NCBI GenBank assembly: GCA_021234155.1
Contig: JAJEKV010000042.1
Span: 2,543,257 to 2,607,256, forward strand
From: Isoetes taiwanensis
Taxonomy: Eukaryota; Streptophyta; Lycopodiopsida; Isoetales; Isoetaceae
Reading direction: 5' to 3'
Length of the DNA stretch: 64,000 nt
The notes under the pieces are model-generated. The model was not told where the DNA came from and ran no database searches. It worked only from the letters and a program-made list of their open reading frames with translations. This document shows, one piece after another, positions 12,213-23,770 of this stretch; the stretch's first letter is position 1; the number at the start of each line of letters is the position of its first letter. The position numbers and the translations under genes are program-made.

Positions 12213-13560
12213 ATGGCCACAGAAGCTGGGCCAGCCTGGGAAACCCAAGGCGAGGGGCCGCCGCACAAACGGTCCCGATCAGCCATCATGGACAGGGGAG
12301 AGTCATCCTCCATGAAGAAGGAGGCTCGGGCTAAGGCTAAGGCCCCCTCAGCGAGGCCAGCCCGGCCGGAAGGGATTGATTGCTCAGACCACATAGGAAC
12401 TCCCGCCTCGGCGGCAGAGAATTGGAGCCATGTCAAAGCGGGAGTGGAGGCTAACGGTGCTTCGTGATTGAGGCTAACGATTGCCCTTTGGGGCATGGCA
12501 TGTGGAGATGGAGTCCTCAACATCCCATGTGCTCAAAAGGCAAATGGTGGTCGAGAAGAACCGCATCACAGTGCGGAGACCCGCGACGCCGCATGTGGAA
12601 GATGGCCTTGGCCCGCACACCGGCGCAATAAAGCCGTGCAGAGGTCGCCGCCGACATGCGGGCCGCCCTGAACTGTGGTTCATCACTCTGGACACCATGA
12701 CACAGAGAGGGAGCACGCAAAAATGAGGACGATGGTCACGGTGTCTCGGCCGATCCGGAGGTGGAGGCGGCCACCACCATGGCACGGAAGCGCGCCAGGC
12801 CGCTTTGCGGCCGCATTACGCCCGGGATCTTCGAGTAAGATCTTTAACAGCAAGCCCGCCCTCGATGCCCGTGGTGTTGGGCTCGAGCACGCCGCTACCG
12901 GCACCGAGCTCCGGGGCGCGGCAACCATCCATAGGCGAGCGTGGTCTCCCCGCCGAGGTTCATAGTCACCGCAAAGAAAGCGCGAGGTGAGATGGCCAAG
13001 CAGCGAGGCCCCGCAAGAGCCGTGCTCCCGACTTCCTGAGGGCGAGAACGCATTGCAGCTACCCCGCCAAAGCCTCCCACGCCGGGCGGCAAAGCCCCCT
13101 TGACCGCCGCCTCGGCCACTCCCGCCATCCCGGCCACCACCACCACCCCGGCCGGGACCCGGCCCTCGCCCACCTTTGACCCAGAGTAGCGGAACTCGGG
13201 GAGGCCCTTGGAGGCCCTATCTGGTAGTTCGAGGCATCAGGAACGGCGGGGAGAGTCTCGCCCACAACATCAGAACACACATTCTCGATCCGGATGACAT
13301 TCCGAGGCAGTTCACATTTCTCGAAGCGGCCGTCATGGGGCTCGGCCCCGCGCCGTGACGCATTTGTCATATTCACGGTTGCGGATGCACGGTGTGTGAT
13401 GCCATCTTGCGCCGGAGGGCGGATCTTTGAAGGGACATCCACATGCGTGGGACCAGGGACCTCACACGCGTGCAGCGGGGAGGCACGCAGACAGAGCTTG
13501 TGGGGGAGGAGGCATTCGCCACCCGGGGGTGCCGCGGGATTGGTTCGGCGGGGATGCACA
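12213..13560 (+). pseudogene. LINE-M ORF1-like region
   Basis: An ATG at 12213 opens a frame of about 84 codons, basic and rich in Ala, Lys and Pro (AITDRG-like then KKEARAKAKAPSARPARP), which ends at 12467. Coding potential then continues with frame changes to about 13560. The position ahead of the endonuclease matches ORF1 (RNA-binding gag-like) proteins of plant LINEs. No clear CCHC knuckle is seen in one frame, so the assignment rests on position and composition. Confidence 0.4.
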
Positions 13561-13797
13561 TTTTAAAACTGACACTGCTCTGCTGCGAACCCGCGACCCC
13601 AACCCTTTTTACCGCATTGGCCCCTACGCTTCTCCTACCCGCCCCCCCTTCTCCTGCTCCCTACTCCTGCTCCCTCACGACCCATGCCCTCGGCCACATC
13701 GCGCCTCGCTCCATCTACTTCTCCTTTCGGCCTGTTGCTTCCCGTCCCTCCCCATGACTTCGAGTGCGCATACCATCCCTAACGACAAATAGGAATT

Positions 13798-14560
13798 GTG
13801 CCTCGGGTGGTCTCATGGAATTGTCGAGGCTTCCCTTGGCGAGAAGGGGTCCCGAACTTCCGTGGCGGTAGATATGGATCTCATCTTTCTCATGGAGACA
13901 TGGGAGCATCTTTGGGCACATGCTACGATCTGTAGGGTTACCAACATTTCTTGGTCTTCAATACATGCGGAGACGAGGGATCATGGTGGAGTGGCTTGCT
14001 ACTCTGGGACAACCTTGGCACATTCGGTTACCCTCGGAAACGACCAGAACACAACCGGTACTTGTGGGTTCGTGTGCATAATACCGATGGCAACCCTCTT
14101 TTTCGGCCGCCTATTATTTCCCTCACGCAGAGAGCACCTTCTATCGCAGCCACCGCGATGCGAGATAGGATGGACCCTTATGTCGATCTATATGATGACA
14201 TCTGGCCAGACACACCAGCCCAGTTGGGTAGGGTCATCCTTCTTGAGACTTCAATGCACGGACAGAGTAGAGCAGCCCATGCGACTTGACCCCTCGGCCC
14301 GACGATGTCCTCGCAGCTACACCCTTGAAGCAACCCGCCACGAGGATCGGATGACGGCCGGTCACTTTCGCTTTGGTGACGGTTGCTCTGCTATGTGGTA
14401 TTTTTTGACTTGATAATTTGCAAATGGCATCCACAAAGGTGGCGATTCGCAAGTGCACACATGCAGACGGGACAATCGGGGAGGGCCTAGTGTGGTGGAC
14501 TATGTGCTCGTAGTTGCGCAAGATATGCATCTCGTCGGTCGTTTAGGGTGGGCTGCAGAC
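13798..14560 (+). pseudogene. LINE-M endonuclease domain (broken)
   Basis: The start VPRVVSWNCRGFPW is the typical N-terminal strand of apurinic-type LINE endonucleases, where the Asn and a later Glu bind metal. The frame shifts near 13850 and again near 13950. Further matches follow at about 14440-14530, where the sequence reads close to SVVDYVLV, also found at 43810-43840 in the second long copy. The enzyme nicks target DNA to prime reverse transcription. It cannot be translated as one protein here. Confidence 0.6.
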
Positions 14561-15199
14561 GGTCCGGGATGAGGAGGTCGACTCGAGATCACCTCCCACT
14601 TTATTTGGACTTGTTTTGGCAAGCCGGCCAGAACCCCCACTATGCGGCCCCTCATAGTCCTCGGTTGAGACTAGATTATGGCGCAGGAGAGGACTATAAG
14701 AATGCTCATGGGCGCCCTCCCGATAGTGCGGACCTCCACACTAGAAGCGTGAGCCAGACCCGGTGACCGCTATTGCGGGATCACGGCGGGCCGGGTGCTG
14801 GCGAGACCCCCTCCCGTGTGGCATTCGGGGTCAGCAACATTGACAACATTCAGCGTAACCCGATGGTTTGATGCACGGTGTAAAAGCATAGCGGCGGCTT
14901 CCGTCATGATACGGATCGGTGCAGCTTGCCGGGCCACCCACGATCTGCGCCCATCCGGAAGGAGACAAAAAGCGGTACCTTGCCGGCATCGGGGAGATGT
15001 TCGGCCTGCTGGACACTCATCCTCGAACCTTTTGGCTTGAGTGCTTGAAGGCCAGCCCGACCTACGGGGGACATCACACGAGGCGGTGGGAGCGGTACTG
15101 CGGCGGCTCTATGACCCGCGGGGACGGAACCGCGTACACCCATACCCCCACGGATGGCCCCATTGGTTCGTGGAGGAGGATGTTGAGGAGGGCCTGCGA

Positions 15200-16110
15200 A
15201 GCGGGCCGGCTAATGGGAAGGCGGTGACCTCGATGGTATGCAGGCCAAGTTACTCAAATGGGCAGGCGGCAGCTTGCATGCCGGTCCTCACTACCACCAT
15301 TCAACGAGCATTGCGGGAAGGTCTCCCCGACAATGGACCACAAGGGGTTGTTCCCATTCACAAAGGCGGGCGACCCACCTTTGTCCGGCCAATTACGGAC
15401 GATCATGGTCCTTCGATATTTGCCAAACTGTTATCGGCATTCTCGGCGGCAGTTGACCCCGGGCGTAGGCGGCCAGATATCGAGCCCTCACACCGGGCAG
15501 GTTTTTAGACCCCGCCACTCAGCGATTGACCATATCTTTACACTGCGGGCGATTGAAGGCGATTCGGAATCATCGGTAGGACTTGTATTCTTTGTTTTGT
15601 GGACTTGAAGGCTTTTGATATGGTTTCGAGGGAAAAGGCGTGGGCTAGACTGCATCAAGCTGGGGCTCTGTTGCCTGTGCGAGAATGCCATATCTGAGGT
15701 TGTATGAGAGTTGTTTTGCGGGGATCGTACCGACGGGCCAAGCATTCACGGTAGTATGGTCCGGGTCAGGTTGCCCCCCTCTCACCAACACTTTTGGCCT
15801 CTACATTGATCGGTTAGAGCCCCGGCTTACCGAGCATGGGGGATGGCATCGACTTTTGCACGGTGTCATCCGCCGGCTCATCTATGCGGGACGATGTTGG
15901 CCTTTCTTGCCCACACCCGAAGCTATGCGGTCTCACCGGATGCCCTAGACACATTGCGTGGGGCTCTGAGACATGCTTGGCGTGAATCTGGCCAAGACCA
16001 GGGTGGTTCTCATATCCTCTTCACGTCACCCCATGCCTCCTGCACTCACATATCGGGGACAGCCTGTGGACGTCACGCCCACCTACAAGTATCTAGGGGT
16101 GGAGTTCCCT
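15200..16110 (+). pseudogene. LINE-M reverse transcriptase (broken)
   Basis: Landmarks in order, read in changing frames: LLKWAGG near 15247; the finger motif GVVPIHKGGRPTFVRPI near 15346; GFRPRHSAIDHIF near 15500; KAFDMVS near 15608; GCPPLTNTFGLYIDRLE-type palm motif near 15765; YA then DDV separated by one extra base at 15883-15897; VNLAKTRVVLIS near 15978; and YKYLGVEF at 16084-16107. These match the order in LINE polymerases. At least four frame changes are needed to read through. Confidence 0.7.
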
Positions 16111-17284
16111 TCCTCGCCTCGGGCCGGGAGGCGTCTATCGGCTAATGGTGACAAGTAGGCCGGAAAGCTTTTATGCCATGCAGAACAACCACCACCGTGC
16201 AGAGCTCTATGATTGGGGCCATCAGTCACATCTGCTCCGCACCGGTCGAGCCCTGCCCTTCAGACGGGTCGAGGTTTGGGGCCCGGTCGTCTCTTTGGCG
16301 ACATGGAATGACTTGGAGCAGGTGTAGAAGGCATTTTTGGCATGGGCACTTAAGGGGTGAAACCTTCGCTTCCTATCGATTCTCTGCCGCAGAAATGGAT
16401 TCTCACGCCGCCGGCAGCCCTTGATAGACACATCGCCTATTTTCGTAAAGTGGTTACTATGGGTGATGCTCGGCCCCGCACCGGGCTTACTTGTGGCAAT
16501 GAGTCCGCAATGCTTTAGGGCCTGTTGGAGGGGTAAGAGAGATCGGTGGTTCGGCCAGATGGAACGTCTGGGGAGCATGAGATGCGCGGGTGTGGACACA
16601 AATGTCGCATCGTGGACGGCCTGCGGGAGTACCTAGACGCTTTGTTTCCTTTGGCAAGCTCGGGACCCGGCTTCTGTGAGCAGTCCAAACGCCCATTACA
16701 AAGGAACACATCAACTCCGTGTTAGCCCCGGGGCCACAGCTCTACTGTTCCCGGTTCCCACGAAAAGCCTTGACTCATTGCCTCCATTCGCACGAGGTGC
16801 CCACCATCTTCGTGATCGAGGCGGGCGGGTGGATTGGGAGGCCCCGCCAGACAAAGCTCGTCTGGCCGTCAAACGGGTGCCATTGAGGATGAGTCTCACA
16901 CTTTCCGTGAGTTGCCTAAACAAGCCGCTCGGATCCGGGCAGATCACGCCCCTTAGTAATGCGGTAGGACTTGCCCTTACATTTGTCGATGAACACACCG
17001 TCAAGATGCGTGCCCCGGGTCGTATATTGTGAGGTCTTGGACTCGCGAGGTCATCTTTGCCCCCACTGGCTGCCACGATTAGGGCATCGCGGGTGCGATG
17101 ATGATCAGTATATATTTGGGTGTTTTCGTGCATTTTGTATGTTAGTTTGTCGGCAAAGCGATTCTTCGCCACGGTTTTTCCCTCGAAAACCCTTCGGTGG
17201 GGTTTTTAATCCGGCAAGAATCCGCTTGCTGCGTTTTTGTATTGGGTCCCATAGACCGATTGGTCTCCGTGGACGATAAAAGTA

Positions 17285-17310
17285 CCTTCCTTCCTTCCTT
17301 CCTTCCTTCC
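17285..17310 (+). repeat. (TTCC)n microsatellite tail of LINE-M
   Basis: About six tandem TTCC units directly follow the family's terminal ggacgataaaag. The same repeat, inverted, forms the tail of the minus-strand copy at 61728. Confidence 0.85.
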
Positions 17311-17311
17311 T

Positions 17312-18929
17312 GATGTGTCGTTTTATTAGTTATTATGTATTGAAGTATGATAACTTGGACAAGGTTTAGGAAATGCAAAATCGTTTTATTTTACAAGCCA
17401 AGTGGACCACGCCTATGCAATGGGAAAGCAAGTGCGCTTGCAATGACACAATGATGAAATAATCGAGAACCCCATTTGGAGCAACCTACTAAGGCCCCAC
17501 TAATACATGCTAAGGCATTAATAAGTAAGAATCTTCGCAAGTAATGTACCACAGGATTAGCATAATACAACACATGGAAGGCATTCACACTACATGCGTT
17601 GATAATGATTTATTATTGATTCGAGCTAACGTATGATGAAAAGTCTGAGACATGGGCCATTGGCATAACGTATGCTGATGACGTGAATATTGAACTGATG
17701 CAATACCTGTTTATTGACAAAACACCGAAAAGAATTTTGAATATTAGAGCTTAGTACCATTGAGATCTTAGACAATCCAATAGAAATTCAAATAGATATA
17801 AAAAATCTACTTCTATAGTTCCTTGGCCAATATACAAGATTATGGTTGAACACTAATGCTAAAAAGCATTTTAAAAATCAAGCTCCTGGCTTCTAGATAA
17901 AATCCTTATGCAATCATGGGCAGAGGTAGTGCCAACTAGAGGGCTCCACATTTAACGATAATAAAGACACCCCACATGCAAGTTTGGTTAATGTGGCACC
18001 ATGTTGGCGTGTCTCTAGGAGAATGAAGATCACTATATTTAATTGCAACCTTTTCCTTTCACAAAAAGGTCAAAATCCCCATATCTTCAATGTGATGGAT
18101 ATTTGGGGTTGACAAATGAACAATAGTCACAATGAATTCCACAAACATGACCATGTTGTAGATAACACGCTATGAATGCAACTAGAATAGTATCATGAAA
18201 GGGACTACAGGAACATGTTGTTGTTGGGTGCATGCGCATCGATATCTCGAGAGGCATCTAGGTGGAAGGCGTTTCGATTAAAAAAGCAAGAGAATATAGG
18301 TGCAAGTCAAATCCAATTCGGAAGAAAGTGGCCGCCGCTTTACTGCAACTGATGGAACGAGGACGGAAAATTGGGGATGAACATGTGAGGGAGAGCATAT
18401 TATGATGGGCACACATGATATGCACCCAAGATGGGAAGAAAAGGGAAGGATGTGCACATGCTAGACTAGGTCAATGGGTGATAAAAACAGGCAATAGTGA
18501 ATGGAAGGACTTTGACCAGGATATGCAACAACCACCACCAAACGGACAAAAGGGGAACAAAAGGGGGTTGAAATTTCGGAAAAGAAGGGCGAGAAGATTG
18601 GGGGGATCTAGCGGCGGGGCCCATAAAGGAAAGGGGGAGGCCAGAATCTAGAATCCTCATAATATCGGGGGGTGGCTGAGAGTCTGATAATATCCCTTTG
18701 AGAATTCGCAATCATAATAACTGCATTCCCAAGAAGGGGAGGCCTTCTTGACTTCCCTTTCAAAGCAAGCCAACAATAAATTCAAATCAAATCAGTCACA
18801 AAGTCCCAAGATCCATATCCTCGTTAGGGACACCTACTGGGGGTCTAAAAAGGCCCCCCAGCTAATCATCACAGAAACGCCACCTCTTCCAACCAACCAC
18901 CTTGACCTTGCAGCGGGATATAAGCGCTA
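17312..18929. other. Intergenic stretch upstream of the HD-Zip gene
   Basis: No gene or known element is recognised. A 78-codon open frame at 18415-18651 (Lys/Arg/Gly-rich) has no recognisable motif and lies in purine-rich sequence. I do not call it a gene. Confidence 0.45.
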
Positions 18930-19560
18930 ATCATGTTTATTCGGGGGGGTTAGGGGCGGCCAATTGGGAGAGGACACGTGGCTTTACGTACGAGGCTAGG
19001 ACTCACGCGGTCCACCGTAGGGTCCAAGTCTCTGTGCAGCGCTGAATGTTGTCGGGTGTAGGGGGGACAATACGACGGCTTTATGACAGGTGACGGGCTG
19101 GCGGCCCCCACCCCCGTCAGACTGTCCCCTTCTTCCCACGCCACCCCAATTATTTAGCGCCCATCATTTGACTGGGTCCCTGCCAGCCATCCTTTCACGT
19201 GGCTCGCACCATTGAGTGCCTGCCACGTATCCCCTACACGCTCACACGTGTGCCACCTCCCTCGTGTCCCCGACGGCTCCACCGCCACCGCGAATCTACC
19301 CCGTCCATCCCCCCTCGTGTCGGCCCCGCTTATCATTGGCCCTCTCGCCGGAAGCGCCGTCTTCACGCAATATGCCACGTCGACCTCTCATCCTACTTGG
19401 CCCTCACCTACGTGTCCCTCTACCATTCGTCCATGTCGCCCCTTTGTCGCATCAAGCACCGCATTTGTTCTAGCGTTGAAGGCCTGGGCGTAGATAAAGG
19501 GCGACAGAGCCCTCCTTAGATTTCTTCATTCCACCATCGCCGGATCTATCCAAAGCTTTG
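18930..19560 (+). promoter_or_regulatory. GC-rich, G-box-rich promoter-like region of the HD-Zip II gene
   Basis: Base composition rises sharply relative to the flanks. Three perfect CACGTG boxes are present (18975-18980, 19197-19202, 19245-19250), with further ACGT cores near 19224, 19374 and 19406. G-boxes are bound by bHLH/PIF and bZIP factors, and several HD-Zip II genes are known light, shade or ABA targets, so such control is plausible here. A weak TATA-like gatAAAG lies near 19494. The transcription start is not determined. Confidence 0.5.
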
Positions 19561-19686
19561 TTTATTCTGTTCTTCATATTGCCGGATCTTTGAAGTTGAA
19601 CTCAACCCAATCATTTTGAACTTGTAGAAGTCTTCGTACCATTTTTTCCCTGGCTTGATTTAGTCTATTCTGTCCGATCTTACAAA

Positions 19687-19740
19687 ATGCCCGGCGGACT
19701 GTGGGGAAGTTCTTCAATCCGATGCACTCGAAGTTTATAG
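19687..19740 (+). other. Upstream ORF 1 (17 codons) in the putative HD-Zip leader
   Basis: The ATG at 19687 opens a 17-codon frame closed by TAG at 19738. It counts as a uORF only if transcription starts upstream of it, which the sequence cannot show. Confidence 0.35.
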
Positions 19741-19743
19741 AGC

Positions 19744-19809
19744 ATGCTTTTCTTGATTGCTGGGTTTGAGGATTCAATTTCGGTTGTTGCTATTGCAAAA
19801 GAATCCTGA
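19744..19809 (+). other. Upstream ORF 2 (21 codons) in the putative HD-Zip leader
   Basis: The ATG at 19744, three bases after the stop of uORF 1, opens a 21-codon hydrophobic frame (MLFLIAGFEDSISVVAIAKE) ending with TGA at 19807-19809. That is 19 bases before the proposed main start. It could reduce translation of the main ORF. Confidence 0.35.
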
Positions 19810-19828
19810 AGGAGTTGTGTTTTTTGAA

Positions 19829-21258
19829 ATGCTATCAGTATACCCAAGAGGGAGTCCTCAAGAACATAAATCCGGCGTTGGATCGTCCATGGACCTGAGC
19901 TTTAGGATGGATTTAGGAATGGCAGTGCACAGAATTGAAGATGGTGTAGGAAGAAGGCAGCAGCCTGTACAGTTAGATTTACTACCTATGCATCCCCTTG
20001 CCTCTCATTCCGCCTCTCCCTTTCAAGCCGCATCTGCTTCTCAGATTTCTTTGCGTCCAAGAATTGCAGCTTCTCGGGCCAATTCCGGCAATGGTAAGCG
20101 CAAATATCTTTCCAAATTCTTTAACCCGTACTGGTTTTTTATGTTTAAATCTAAACCCTATTTTGTGTTATCAGATGTTGAAGAAATGACGGGAGCAGAA
20201 ATGTATTCTTCGATGCATAGCGATTCGCCAAGAGGGTTAGATATGAATCAAGTTCCGTCTTCGGATTGCGAAGATGCAGCAGTTTCTTCGCCAAATAGCA
20301 TTCTGTCTCCGTTTCATATTGATCATATGAATAGAAGGGGAGATACAAAACGAGATAGGGACGAATGCATTGATCTAGATGCTGAAAGAGATAAAGGCGA
20401 AGCCACATCTAGGGCTAGCGATGACGAAGATAGTGGAATGCCCAGAAAGAAACTTCGTCTTTCTAAAGAACAATCTGCTCTTCTTGAAGAAAGCTTCAGA
20501 GAGCATACCACTCTGAATCCGGTAAGCCCACTTCTCCAAGACACAAAAAGAAATACAGGCCCTAAAATTTCTTAAACTGAACTGGTTGCTATCAGCTGTA
20601 GGTAGAATATGATTTTTTCTGTTCCTGATTTGGGCGTTTGCTAGCTTAGCTTTTATGGCTGATGCATTCTTTTAAGTTGTGAAGAAAAAGCCTGGATGTA
20701 TTTTTTGGATAGGATGATCAAAGCGTCTGATGCGTTTTGTTCAATATGCAGAAACAAAAAGCAGCGCTTGCAAGGCAATTAAATCTGAGGCCTAGGCAAG
20801 TTGAAGTCTGGTTTCAGAATAGAAGGGCAAGGTAAGAAAATGCCCGCTCACAAAAAAAAAAAAAAGAGAGAGAGAAAGTAAAAAAACAGTTTCAGGATTG
20901 CTTACTAGCTGTCTAAATCAGAATGATTCATGAGATCAGAGCTATTATTTTGCGTATTTGGGCTGATTGAGTGATTAATTTGTATAGGACGAAGCTGAAA
21001 CAGACAGAAATGGACTGCGAGATTTTAAAAAGGTGCTGCGAGACATTAACGGAAGAAAATAGAAGGCTGCAGAAGGAGCTGCAGGAGCTGAGGGCCATTA
21101 AGGTGCCTCCAGCATGCGTGATTTCTCAGGATTTTTACATGCCTTTGCCTGCTGCTACCTTAACCATGTGCCCTTCATGTGAGAGACTGGCCAGCGTTGA
21201 TAATAAACCCCTTCCTCCTTTTGCAAAGCCTGCCTTCCCTTCTGCTTGCAAAAGCTGA
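19829..21258 (+). CDS. HD-Zip class II homeodomain-leucine zipper transcription factor
   Basis: A nuclear DNA-binding factor; class II members bind CAAT(C/G)ATTG-type sites as dimers and often repress. Four exons with GT-AG introns: 19829-20093, 20175-20521, 20752-20831 and 20988-21258, giving 320 residues. The homeodomain spans about residues 177-235 ([18 protein letters not shown] ... [11 protein letters not shown]), followed by a leucine zipper (about 234-264) and the class II signature CPSCE at 292-296. The introns after LNP and within RAR/TK fall where HD-Zip II introns usually fall. The ATG at 19829 is the first in frame; ATG 19889 ([10 protein letters not shown]) is an alternative. A canonical LxLxL repression motif is not evident. 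Intact, and the only clear host gene here. The subgroup is unresolved. Confidence 0.92.
20094..20174 (+). other. HD-Zip II intron 1
   Basis: Donor gtaagc at 20094 and acceptor tatcag ending at 20174, phase 1. The intron happens to stay open in frame, so reading through would add 27 residues. That makes a retained-intron isoform possible, but exon joining restores NSGNDVEEMT. Confidence 0.75.
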
Positions 21259-22845
21259 ACAAACAAACCCATCAATCTTCTGCCGGATTTAACTTAACCT
21301 TTGCTGACTATTCTGAATGAAACCCATCTCGAATTTTTGCTGGATTCGTGCTCTAGTGCATCATTTTGATGCTTGAATTCAACCTATGCTGTATGATCTT
21401 GATGATTTGATTCAAACCCGACTCTTCTCTTACCATTTTGGATGCTTGAAGCAAAAACCCAACTGGGTGGTTTCAGGACTTGGCCAGATTGAAGCAAAAA
21501 TCTGACAGATTGAGATATTGCTGACCTCTGTAAGGATAAGAATTACGAACTTATGCCCAGCAGCAACGGCACTGCAGCAAAATGAGATGAGATCAATCAG
21601 TTTTGATTCGGTCTGTCTGATGTGTCTATCATCATAACTCGTGCACCGCCATGGACTGGCTGCTACTTTTGGAGCATGATTTGGGGAGGCTATCATTCAT
21701 TCAAACGTATCTAGCTCATGTACAAAGGAGAATCATAGCTGATAGTATATGATTAATGAATGACATATATGTTGTAGTGCAGTGCACAGATTAGTGGGCT
21801 GTTTTTGGATGATGCACAAATTGGGAAGGAATCTTTGATTTTGTTGCAAAAACTTTTTAAGTCCCCATGTTACAATCATTCAGTGCTTGTGCGAATCATG
21901 AGAAGATGAATGCCATATATTTGTTTAAAAGAAGAGCAGGATTGGGTTTGGAGTGTAGTGCAAGTTAAAAAAATGCTGCCATGTTTTATGGCCATGATAT
22001 GGGGAGGCAAGCATGGCAGGGCCTCAAAAAATTAAACAAAAATGATAAAAAGAAGGTGCAAGGAAAGGTGGGACACGTCAGCCCTTGTGACCCACCAAGA
22101 GGGCCCTTTTTTGGGGTGGGCGGTTCTGGTTTCCTCTTTTTACAAGTGGGGGACATATCCTGACCCACTTCATTATTGGTACTCCCCCTGTCACTATTGT
22201 TTTTGACTTTCTTTTTTGTGTATTTGTTTTATCATTGCAATGCACGTGTTATAGCCTTTGCCGTGATTTTTTTTCACAATTGTATATTGTATATATATTG
22301 TATTGTATACCTGCCTCTGTTTTGCATGCCCTTCAGGCTTGTGTCGTCACCTTCCACGCACTTTGTCTATCCAATTTGCTTACAAAATGGAAACTGGGTC
22401 GCAGCTAGACCCGGAAGATTATTCTTGTGCTGACATCTGTCATCCCTCAATATCCCGGAATGGAAGTTGGGGTAGGCATTCCGCTGTTCCGGTGATGAAC
22501 AGGTCGATTCAATCCATCGATACAACAGCAGCAGCAGCAGGTAAACTTCTTGCTCCCAGTTTCCATTTTGTAGGGGAATGGCAGAAGGGGCTGCCTTTCC
22601 GCAACAGCGGCAGACCCGCTCCCGGATTGTTTTTTTTTTCCTCGAGGATACTAGGAAACGAATATCTTGCCTTCCCCCTTGGAACTATTGCCTTGGTCCC
22701 CACTTGTAAATACAATTTCTCTCCCCCATTTAGCAATATTCCCTAGTGTTCTACGCTAGATCTAGATCTCAATCTTCAATAATTTCGACTTTCTCGCTCT
22801 TCCATTATTATATTGACATGCATTTACGGAATCTGTTTTCATGCG
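21259..22845. other. 3' flank of the HD-Zip gene and AT-rich spacer
   Basis: Presumed 3' untranslated sequence follows the stop. I see no definite polyadenylation signal. A frame at 22303-22746 (147 codons) has no recognised motif. Nothing else supportable is present. Confidence 0.4.
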
Positions 22846-22847
22846 GA

Positions 22848-22973
22848 CGCACTTTCTCACGAGATCTTCAATATAGCATATTGCATTTCATACGAATGTG
22901 CAAAGCAGCACTTTCTTTCTCAGGAGATCTTCAATATAGCATATTGCATTTCGTATGAATGTGCAAAGCAACT
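22848..22973. repeat. 63-bp tandem duplication
   Basis: Two copies of a unit containing gagatcttcaatatagcat begin at 22861 and 22924. They differ at a few bases, so the duplication is not brand new. Confidence 0.8.
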
Positions 22974-23287
22974 TGATTGCATATCAATGGTGTGCTAAGT
23001 TGTGACTTTGCATTATGAAATACTAGGTGGTTGCTAGGAATTGACCAATCATGTAGAACCTTTTTATGTTGCATATATTATACATATGGCAACCAAATTG
23101 ATTTGGCCTCTTAAAGCTCTAGGATCCTTGGAATAAAAAACCTATATTGTGTTTCATCCCAAATGGCAATTTACACATCCATTAGAGGGCATTGGCGTAT
23201 GAGATCAAGTCACAACATCAACACCATAGTTCATTCATTACACATTTCATCTTAACAATTGAAGCTGATATCTCATGAGTGCTCAAT

Positions 23288-23770
23288 GTTAGGGATAAGA
23301 TGCACCTGTAGGCCCTTACGTGGGGTAAGGGCCTGGCGAGCTAGTGCCCGAGCCCCATATAAGGGCCCGCATGGGCACCTTTTACTACATATGGCCCAAG
23401 AAGTTTTTCCCTTTCCGGGCAGAACGATTTTCCCTCATTTCTTTCTTCTTCGGAGGTGTTTCTTCTTCCAGAGGTACTAGCAATTTCGATAAAGCGGCAA
23501 TTTTGCTGGAGCAGGGTGCTAGCAGTTTCGCTGTTTGGCGCATTTTCTTGGTGTGTTTTCTTGGTTGTTTTTCTTTAGCCCGATCTAAAGAAACTTTAAC
23601 GACCCCTGCTTCATCTACGATGCTCCCATCATATCCGAAGCCGAAGTTCATCCCTCTGGCAATCAAGCTGACAGAGGCCGTCCACCTGACACCAATCGCT
23701 TGGCAAGGAATCGATGGAGAAGAATGGACGTGTCATTCATCCCATCTCCCCTCTAGACCGTCCTAGCTGC
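23288..23770 (+). other. Possible LTR- or promoter-like segment
   Basis: It begins tgttaggg, contains a near-perfect inverted repeat around 23313-23335 (ggcccttac ... gtaagggcc), then a TATA-like catataagg near 23356, and a 140-codon open frame with no recognised domain. This resembles an LTR leader or a small TRIM element, but I find no matching second terminus. The call is weak. Confidence 0.25.

Larger units (their letters stand above)
12090..17311 (+). mobile_element. Near-complete GC-rich LINE-M retrotransposon
   Basis: A non-LTR retrotransposon of about 5.2 kb, much richer in GC than its surroundings. In order it has an ORF1-like region from an ATG at 12213; an endonuclease starting near 13798 (VPRVVSWNCRGF); a reverse transcriptase (about 15200-16110) with the catalytic YADD region at about 15883-15897; a C-terminal zinc-finger-like stretch (IEDESHTF near 16880); the 3' terminal block; and a (TTCC)n tail at 17285-17310. 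All ORFs are broken by frameshifts, including one extra base inside YADD. It would have encoded the proteins for target-primed reverse transcription. The microsatellite tail is as known for RTE-type elements, but the clade is unresolved. Confidence 0.8.

Noticed and set aside
12197-13559. Several long open frames on both strands (such as the 166-codon minus-strand frame at 13059-13559)
   Set aside because: High GC content makes stop codons rare. The frames are shadows of the LINE ORF1 region and have no recognisable motif.
18415-18651. A small basic protein gene (78 codons)
   Set aside because: The sequence is purine-rich and of low complexity, without a motif, a promoter-like region or a counterpart.
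23344-23766. A 140-codon gene
   Set aside because: The frame has no convincing start codon context or domain. The segment looks more like an LTR leader, and even that is weak.
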